This document shows positions 58,766 through 64,000 of a stretch of 64,000 nucleotides of DNA, piece by piece (position 1 is the first letter of the stretch; every line of letters starts with the position of its first letter). This DNA is from Pseudomonadota bacterium (GTDB lineage: Bacteria > Myxococcota_A > Polyangia > GCA-2747355), in assembly GCA_016702545.1 (NCBI GenBank), contig JADJDT010000027.1, positions 1 through 64,000 on the forward strand, read 5' to 3'. Under the pieces are notes generated by a model. The model had not been told where the DNA came from, did not search any database, and saw nothing but the letters and a program-made list of their open reading frames with translations. A program made the translations under genes and the position numbers.

Positions 58766-59593
58766 ATGAACCCTGAAGCGATGCCCCTAGTCGCGAGTCC
58801 GAGGCGCATTGTCACGCTCAACCTCTGGCAGGAGCAGGGCCCCTGGGAGCGGCGCGTGGCACTGACCGCGGAGCGGCTGGCCGCCTTGGCGCCCGACGTG
58901 GTCTGCTTGCAGGAGGTGCGGCAGGTACCCGGCCGCGTGCCCAATCAAGCCCAAACGCTGGCGACCGCGCTGGGCATGGACTTCACCTTCGAAGCGGCTC
59001 AGCCCTGGGGTGGCGGCGACGAGGGGCTGGCGATCCTCACGCGCGGGCGCATCCTCGAGCGCCGTTTCAGCCCGCTGCCGGGGCCCGATGAGCAGACGCG
59101 CCGCCTCGTGCTCGGCGCCTGTTTGGCGCTGCCGGGCGGCACCCCGCGCTGGTGCTTCACCACGCACCTGGCCTATCGGTTGACGGAAGGAGCGGTGCGC
59201 GAGCGCCAGGTGCAGGCTGTCGATCGCTTCGTGCACGACTGCAGCGACGGGCCCGCCCTGCTCTGCGGTGACTTCAATGCCGTGCCCGAGTCGGACGAGA
59301 TCCGCTACCTGACCGGGCTGACCAGCCTCGACGGCGCCCGCACCTACTATCAGGACGCCTTCGCCCTCTGTCATCCCGGCGAGCGCGGCTGGACCTGGAG
59401 CTCCGACAACCCCTACACGCCGCAGCTCTCGACGTTGCCGGCCGATCGCCGCCTCGATTACATCTTCGTCACGCAGCGCCGCAAGGACGGCAGCGGGCGC
59501 ATCTTGCGCTGCGAGCTCGCGCTGCACGAGCCCGATGCCGAGGGCGTGCACTGCTCGGATCACCACGCGGTGGTGGCGGACGTGGTGCTGTAG
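58766..59593 (+). CDS. Endonuclease/exonuclease/phosphatase (EEP) family hydrolase
   Basis: 275 residues. Metal-dependent phosphodiesterase fold. Motifs in order: VTLNLWQE (metal-site Asn), VCLQEVR (metal-site Glu), FTTHLAYR, LLCGDFNAVPESDE (Asp/Asn) and CSDHHAVVADV at the C-terminus (catalytic Asp-His). The substrate could be a nucleic acid, phospholipid or phosphoprotein; not decidable. No signal peptide is evident. ATG 58766 is chosen (GAGGGGG just upstream); an ATG at 58781 is also possible. Confidence 0.85.
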   Translation: MNPEAMPLVASPRRIVTLNLWQEQGPWERRVALTAERLAALAPDVVCLQEVRQVPGRVPNQAQTLATALGMDFTFEAAQPWGGGDEGLAILTRGRILERRFSPLPGPDEQTRRLVLGACLALPGGTPRWCFTTHLAYRLTEGAVRERQVQAVDRFVHDCSDGPALLCGDFNAVPESDEIRYLTGLTSLDGARTYYQDAFALCHPGERGWTWSSDNPYTPQLSTLPADRRLDYIFVTQRRKDGSGRILRCELALHEPDAEGVHCSDHHAVVADVVL

Positions 59594-59654
59594 CGCGCGG
59601 TGGGCTGGGGGGCGGTGGGCTGGCTCGCCCCGCGCGCAGCCGTGCTCGGCTCGC

Positions 59655-61025
59655 TCAGAGCTGGGACCTGCACACGACGCGGCTGTGGCTGACGCGGAGG
59701 CGCACCAGGCTGCCGACGAGCGGCTGCCGCTGCCAATACACCAGCTCGAAGACGGCGCGTTGGGCGGTGACCTGCGACGCCACCACCTCGACCTGATAGG
59801 CCCCGGTGTTACCCGCGGTGCCCGGCAGGCACAGCGCCTTGGTCCACTGCCCCTCTTGCTGCTTCGTGGCGGCGGTGAAGCAGACCTGGCCAAACATGCT
59901 GGTTGCGGCGGCTTCGTCCGCGCGGGAGAGATCGCCCTCGTAGGACAGATACGCCACACCGGTGAAGCCCTCGCGGCTGGCCGCGGCGGGGCGAATCGCT
60001 GTCGCTGCCGCTGCATCACCCGGTCGGATGGCTTGTAGCGTGGCCTGGGGCGGTATCGATTGACCGAAGAGCCCGGCGGCGGCCCCGCGCTGCGGAAAGA
60101 CGAGCGCGGCGCCACTTGGGGCCAGCGTGAGGGGGAGGGTGCCGAAGGCTCGGACGGAGAGTTTCGTCTCGGTAGACCAGGCCACTGCGGGATTAATCCC
60201 TGTTTGTCCAAGCAGCGCCTTGTCTAGCTCGACCTGGCTGACGAAGAGCAAGGTCGGCGGCAGCGTCGTGCCGCCCGGCAGCGGCATCACCCGCGGCACG
60301 ATCTCGCCCAGCTGCGCGACGAGGAGTTGTCGTGGTGTCGTGGCCGTGTTGACCAGCAGGCGGTGCGCCAGGCCGCCGGGAGACACCTGGTTCTCGCTGG
60401 CGGTCAGTGAAGGCGGTGGGAGCTGCAACAGGGCCCTGCGAGTCCCGCTTGCGGCTTCGACCACGGCGAGCGTGCTGGAGAGCGCGAAGCTGGTGGCCTC
60501 AGGGCGGGCTTGGCCGGCGACGAGGGCGTAGAGCACGCTGTTGGAGCTCTGCACCAGCGCGACCGCGGGTGCGACGCCGGTGAAGATCGGGCCGCCCGTC
60601 CAGCTCGCCGTCAGGTCCGTCAGCTTGGTTGACGTGCCCGACGATCCGCTGCCGGCGGGTCCCAACCAGAGGCTGAGCGGGGGCGAATCGCTGGCGGCGC
60701 GTCGCTGGTTGAACGCGACGGCGAGCTGGCCGGCGCGGGTGTCGATCGCCGTGAAGTAGAGCACCGCGCTCTGCGCCGCGGGGTTGAGCTCCTGCAGGCT
60801 CTGCCGGGTCCAAGCAGCAGTTGTGGGTGCCCCGTCGGTGGGCACTGCGGCGCGGCGCGCGAGCACCACCTGGCGCAGGTTTTCTGAGTTGCCCTCGACG
60901 ATCGCGGCCGGATAGCTCACGGCCAGCGCGCCGCTCTCGTCGGCGACCAGCCCGATCATCCCAATCGCGCTCTCGTTAACCTGCGTGACCTGCAGCGGGT
61001 CCTCGGCGCTGCAGCTCAGCGCCCC
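59655..61025 (-). CDS. C-terminal part of a frameshifted lipoprotein
   Basis: About 456 residues readable in this frame from the probable shift point at 61022-61025; the frame is open further to an ATG at 61163, but that stretch is antisense-like Arg/Pro sequence. The body is a beta-rich secreted protein of Ala/Ser/Thr-rich strands with repeated LAVSYPAAIVEGNS-like segments, perhaps a beta-propeller type fold; no family assigned. Reading in phase with the lipoprotein start at 61270 requires one extra G in the run CCCC 61022-61025 (plus strand), giving GRAGALSCSAEDPLQ. Confidence 0.55.
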   Translation of the reverse strand, partial: GALSCSAEDPLQVTQVNESAIGMIGLVADESGALAVSYPAAIVEGNSENLRQVVLARRAAVPTDGAPTTAAWTRQSLQELNPAAQSAVLYFTAIDTRAGQLAVAFNQRRAASDSPPLSLWLGPAGSGSSGTSTKLTDLTASWTGGPIFTGVAPAVALVQSSNSVLYALVAGQARPEATSFALSSTLAVVEAASGTRRALLQLPPPSLTASENQVSPGGLAHRLLVNTATTPRQLLVAQLGEIVPRVMPLPGGTTLPPTLLFVSQVELDKALLGQTGINPAVAWSTETKLSVRAFGTLPLTLAPSGAALVFPQRGAAAGLFGQSIPPQATLQAIRPGDAAAATAIRPAAASREGFTGVAYLSYEGDLSRADEAAATSMFGQVCFTAATKQQEGQWTKALCLPGTAGNTGAYQVEVVASQVTAQRAVFELVYWQRQPLVGSLVRLRVSHSRVVCRSQL

Positions 61026-61270
61026 GCGCGTCCCGTGCCGCTGTCCCCGCCGCCGTCGGCGCGGCGGCCCGTGCGCTGGTCCGCACCACCGTCCGCCGCC
61101 ACGCGCACGCAGCGCTGCTGGGCGTTGCAGGCGAAGCCCTCCGGGCAGCGCTGGTCCGGGCAAAGAAACAAGCCCGGATCGACGAGCTGGGGGTCATAAC
61201 AACCGCCCGCGAGGGCCAACACCGCCGCCGCCCACAGTTGCCGCCTGCCTCGAATCGACCGCATCGCCAT
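61016..61270 (-). CDS. N-terminal part of the frameshifted lipoprotein
   Basis: 84 residues. A clear lipoprotein signal with lipobox LAGG-C (Cys 24), then a Cys-rich motif (CPDQRCPEGFACNAQQRC) of a kind common at the start of myxobacterial surface lipoproteins, then a Gly/Asp/Arg linker ending at TGA 61016-61018. By itself it would be a truncated peptide; the following C-terminal piece is in another frame. Starts at ATG 61270 or 61264, 52 bases after the stop of the upstream TPR gene. Confidence 0.6.
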   Translation of the reverse strand: MAMRSIRGRRQLWAAAVLALAGGCYDPQLVDPGLFLCPDQRCPEGFACNAQQRCVRVAADGGADQRTGRRADGGGDSGTGRAGR

Positions 61271-61322
61271 GCTGCACCACCCGCTCCGTTGACGAACTCG
61301 TGCCTGGGTTGCCCAGGGCAGC

Positions 61323-62324
61323 TCAGAAGGCCAGGCTGCCGCTGATCGCGACGCTGCCTGGTCCGAGCGCCGGTGTGAGCTGCACCCGCCGCTCGGTGGG
61401 CGCGCCGCGGGGCGCGAAGACCAGGATGGCGGCGCCGCTGCCGGCCGCGAGCAAGCCGACCAAGAGCGTGGCGACCTGCGCCCGCTCCAGCGCGCGCCCC
61501 TGGTCGTCGACGGTGCTCTCGATCTGCGTCCAGGAATAGGGCGTGCTGGGGCAGTCCTGACTGCTCGCGGGGTCCGCGCCGCAGCGATAGGCCTTCTCGG
61601 TCAGGTCGGCCTTGGCCTTGGCGCGGGCGCCGAGCACGAAGCTCGTGACGAGCACCGCGCCGCCGCCGCCGATCAGGCTCCAGCCCAGCCAGGTGTGGAG
61701 CCGTGAGCGCCGCGGTCCCGCCTGAGCCATGGCGAAGGCCGCCGTGGGCGCGCTCACAGCACGGTTTGCCCGTGCCTGCGGCGTGGGCGGGGCGGTCAAG
61801 GGCGGAGCGCTGGGTGCGACGCCGACGGCGGCGGACGCGGGCGGCGCCGGAGTGGCGGCAGCGACCGGGGCTGGCGAGGGCTTCGGCTGCGCGACCGGGG
61901 CCGGCGGGACCGCCACGGGCGGGGTCGCCAGCGCCGCGGCGCTGGCCCGCTGGGCCGCGACCCGCGTCTTCAGGTTCCTGATCCGCGCCTCGATCGTCGC
62001 ATCGCGCTGACCGACGGTCTTCAAGAAGCGCTCGTAGCTCGTGATGGCCGCCTCGAGCCGGCCGAGCGACTCCTGACACTTGGCGATGTTATGGAGCAGC
62101 GGCGGCTTCTGGCTCAGCACATAGGACTGCTCGAAGGCATCGAGCGCCTTGTCGTAATCGCCCTGGTCGTAATACGTCCGTCCCAGGCGAAAGAGCTGCT
62201 CGGCCAGCGCCATATCGGAGGCGGATGGCGCCTCCGCGCGCAGGGGCGCGGCCGCGGCCAGCAGGCAGACGATCGCGGCCGAGCAAGCCACGAGACCTAG
62301 CGAGCGCGAACGGGGTCGATCCAT
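61323..62324 (-). CDS. TPR-containing membrane protein
   Basis: 333 residues. Signal peptide 1-30 (cleavage after LRA). TPR helices about 36-115 (AEQLFRLGRTYYDQGDYDKALDAFEQSYVLSQKPPLLHNIAKCQESLGRLEAAITSYERFL). An Ala/Pro-rich linker (about 130-195) is followed by two transmembrane segments (LGWSLIGGGGAVLVTSFVLGA and VATLLVGLLAAGSGAAILVF) around a short loop with two cysteines. This layout, TPR then linker then a two-helix end, is common in myxobacterial periplasmic proteins of unknown role. ATG 62324. Confidence 0.75.
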   Translation of the reverse strand: MDRPRSRSLGLVACSAAIVCLLAAAAPLRAEAPSASDMALAEQLFRLGRTYYDQGDYDKALDAFEQSYVLSQKPPLLHNIAKCQESLGRLEAAITSYERFLKTVGQRDATIEARIRNLKTRVAAQRASAAALATPPVAVPPAPVAQPKPSPAPVAAATPAPPASAAVGVAPSAPPLTAPPTPQARANRAVSAPTAAFAMAQAGPRRSRLHTWLGWSLIGGGGAVLVTSFVLGARAKAKADLTEKAYRCGADPASSQDCPSTPYSWTQIESTVDDQGRALERAQVATLLVGLLAAGSGAAILVFAPRGAPTERRVQLTPALGPGSVAISGSLAF

Positions 62325-62378
62325 GAGAGCAGTGCCTCGTCAGTTCGAAACGTACCAAGGGTGCGCGGGAGCACGCCG

Positions 62379-62407
62379 ATTCTAGACAGGTTGAGGTGAT
62401 CAAGCAA
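62379..62407 (-). promoter_or_regulatory. Promoter of the TPR-lipoprotein unit
   Basis: On the minus strand TTGCTT (62407-62402), 17-base spacer, TAGAAT (62384-62379). The transcript start near 62372 leaves a leader of about 48 bases before ATG 62324. Confidence 0.55.
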
Positions 62408-62450
62408 CGAAGCGCGCGCCGCTCCAATCGAGGCCTTGCGACAGCCGGCG

Positions 62451-64000
62451 CTACTGCGGCCCCGCGGAGGGGACGCGCGGCGGCGGATCGAAGGGCGGGG
62501 GGGTGTCGTAGGGCGGAGGCGTCAGCTCGCCGGTGTAGCCCGGCTGGAGTCCGCCCTGTCCGCTGCCCGGCGCGCCGGCACGGCGCTCGCGCGCCAGCGG
62601 CAAGGTGATGCGAAAGGTCGAGCCCTTGCCGACCACGGTATCGACCGCGACCACCCCGCCGGCCAGATCCACCACCTGGTGCGTGATGGCCAGCCCGAGG
62701 CCCATCCCCTTGCCCTGCGCCTTGGTGGTGAAGAAGGGAGTGAAGATGCGCTTGAGATGGTCGGGCGGAATGCCCGGGCCGTCGTCCTCGACCTCGAAGT
62801 GCAGCAGCTCGCGCTCCACGCGCGTGCGCACCCAGACGCGGCCATTGGCCGGCGCGGCATCGAGCGCATTCTGCCAAAGGTTACGGATCGCCTGGTGCAT
62901 CTCGTCGGCGATGCAGACCACCTTGGCGCCCGGCGCGCGCAGCTCGACGATGCTCTGCACCGGCTCCGCATTCTTCGGCGCGATCAGCCGGCCCACGTCC
63001 TCTACCGCCGCATCGAAGTCCATCGGCAGCGGGTCGCTGGGGTAGCCCTCGCGCGCGTAGCGGCGCACCAGCTTGACCACCTCGTCGATGCGCGAGACGC
63101 CCGTCTGCGCGATCTCGTTCATCCTCACGATCTGCTCGCGCCAGTGCGTCAGGCGCGTCGCGCGCTCCGCGTCGGGGATCGCGGGGTCGCGCAGCAGGGC
63201 GATGCTGCCCTGGAGCCGCTCGTCGATCACGTGCAGCGAGTTCCTGATGTAGTTGAGCGGGTTGTGAATCTCGTGGGCCAGGCCGCCGGCGATCAGCTCG
63301 AGGCTGCGCACCTGCTCGCGGATCAGCAACGAGACCTGCCGTCCGCGCTGCTGCAAGAGCTGCCGGATCGCGGCGCGCAGCTCGCGCGGGCTGAAGGGCT
63401 TGCTCAGGTAGATGTCGGCGCCGGCCTCGCGCACCTCCAGCCGATCGTCGAGGTTGCCCTTGGCCGTCAGCATGATGATCGGCAGCTGCGCCGTGTCGCG
63501 CTCGGCGCGCAGCCGCTTGACCATCGAGAGCCCATCCAGCTCGGGCATCATGTAGTCGGTGACGATCACGTCCGGCCGCTCGCTGCGGGCCATCTCCAGC
63601 CCCTGCACGCCGTTGCGCGCCAGGAAGACCTCGTGCTGCTCCTGGAGCTGCAGGTGCAGGAAGCGCAGCACCTCGAGGTTGTCCTCGACCACCAGCACCT
63701 TGGTCGCCTTGGCCTTGGGGTTGCGGTCGCGGCCCGTGACGCGACGCTCGGTGGCGTCGTCGAGCTCGAGGAAGCGGAATTCCGCGCGCTCGAGCAGGCT
63801 GCGCGTCCATTCGCGCGGCTCGCGGTCCTCGGCCCGGGCGGCCCGCTCGCTGAGCTGCTCGGCGCTGCGCCGCTCGAGGATCGCCGGGTCGAAGTGCTCG
63901 CGCCCCGGCCGCAGATGGATGCAGAAGGTGCTGCCGGCCTTCGGCGCGCTCTCCACGCTGATTCTCCCGCCGTGTAGCTCGACGATCTCCTTGGCCAGCG
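62451..64000 (-). CDS. Hybrid sensor histidine kinase (HATPase-REC-HisKA-HATPase), 5' end beyond the right edge
   Basis: About 516 residues visible. At the right edge the frame is already inside the end of a first kinase ATP-binding domain (AKEIVELHGGRISVESAPKAGSTFCIHL). Then follow a receiver (VLVVEDN, phospho-Asp in VIVTDYMMPELDG, Lys in LSKPFSPREL), a second dimerisation domain with the H-box AHEIHNPLNYI, and a second HATPase with NALDAA (N-box), DDGPGIPP and GKGMGLGLAI. A Pro-rich tail ends the protein. A start at ATG 63956 would be an artefact of truncation. Input domains are not in the window. Confidence 0.87.
   Translation of the reverse strand, partial: LAKEIVELHGGRISVESAPKAGSTFCIHLRPGREHFDPAILERRSAEQLSERAARAEDREPREWTRSLLERAEFRFLELDDATERRVTGRDRNPKAKATKVLVVEDNLEVLRFLHLQLQEQHEVFLARNGVQGLEMARSERPDVIVTDYMMPELDGLSMVKRLRAERDTAQLPIIMLTAKGNLDDRLEVREAGADIYLSKPFSPRELRAAIRQLLQQRGRQVSLLIREQVRSLELIAGGLAHEIHNPLNYIRNSLHVIDERLQGSIALLRDPAIPDAERATRLTHWREQIVRMNEIAQTGVSRIDEVVKLVRRYAREGYPSDPLPMDFDAAVEDVGRLIAPKNAEPVQSIVELRAPGAKVVCIADEMHQAIRNLWQNALDAAPANGRVWVRTRVERELLHFEVEDDGPGIPPDHLKRIFTPFFTTKAQGKGMGLGLAITHQVVDLAGGVVAVDTVVGKGSTFRITLPLARERRAGAPGSGQGGLQPGYTGELTPPPYDTPPPFDPPPRVPSAGPQ

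Noticed and set aside
62436..63977. Long plus-strand frame opposite the hybrid kinase
   Set aside because: Antisense of the kinase; all conserved kinase motifs lie on the minus strand.

Overview
This is a gene-dense, very GC-rich chromosomal window from a Gram-negative bacterium, most likely a myxobacterium-type deltaproteobacterium (Myxococcota). The Gram-negative call rests on BamA, Skp, LolC/D, LpxD/FabZ/LpxA and many lipoproteins. The myxobacterial call is an inference from a ribbon-helix-helix-like small protein of a type I associate with Myxococcales, a hybrid sensor kinase, PPC-domain and Cys-rich lipoproteins, a set of ExbB/ExbD motor genes and the gene neighbourhoods. No rRNA, tRNA, CRISPR array, prophage or autonomous transposon was found.

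Layout: 1-345 is the N-terminal part of a D-2-hydroxyacid dehydrogenase leaving the left edge. 677-9620 is the translation/ribosome-maturation operon rimP-nusA-ylxR-infB-ylxP-(rbfA-nrnA fused)-truB-rpsO, followed by pnp and then by dut-purB-purC with overlapping stop/start codons. purF (14801) has its own promoter and appears leaderless. prfB carries the classical programmed +1 frameshift. lysS overlaps a LolC/E permease, then lolD, and an envelope block bamA-skp-lpxD-fabZ-lpxA-PPC lipoprotein follows. On the minus strand are a ClpA-type unfoldase (28719-31088) and maf-yggS-ddl-GT51 transglycosylase (36891 down to 32022), with a metallophosphoesterase on the plus strand between them. 37393-44342 holds a lamin-tail lipoprotein, yebC-ruvC-ruvA-ruvB, a small anchored protein and a HEAT-repeat lipoprotein.

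44616-50346 is the most unusual block: two divergent operons encoding four ExbB/TolQ/MotA-type modules and four ExbD/TolR-type modules, one pair fused in a single ORF with a possible internal start for the ExbD half. No TonB, TolA or receptor lies beside them, so the energised partner is unknown; a gliding (Agl-like) or envelope-transport motor is possible.

50403-54039 (minus) is dapF and pgk-tpiA-secG. From 54371 to the right edge, mostly minus strand, are signalling and surface genes: a small conserved-looking protein, a PilZ protein, a MshEN + HD-GYP-like + pseudo-receiver protein, the RHH-like protein, an EEP-family hydrolase (plus strand), a lipoprotein broken by an apparent one-base frameshift, a TPR membrane protein and a hybrid histidine kinase that runs off the right edge.

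A second theme is recent-looking sequence expansion. There are perfect tandem repeats of 9-24 bp in spacers and, with unit lengths divisible by three, inside genes (infB, pgk, the GT51 protein, the PPC lipoprotein). There are long G homopolymers at gene starts or junctions (G36 at nrnA/truB, G10 at the ddl ribosome site, a G-rich block before purF, G17 inside a repeat). There are also dispersed palindromic elements: two copies of one family at 37046-37192 and 58116-58314, and an unrelated 69-bp one at 44438-44506.
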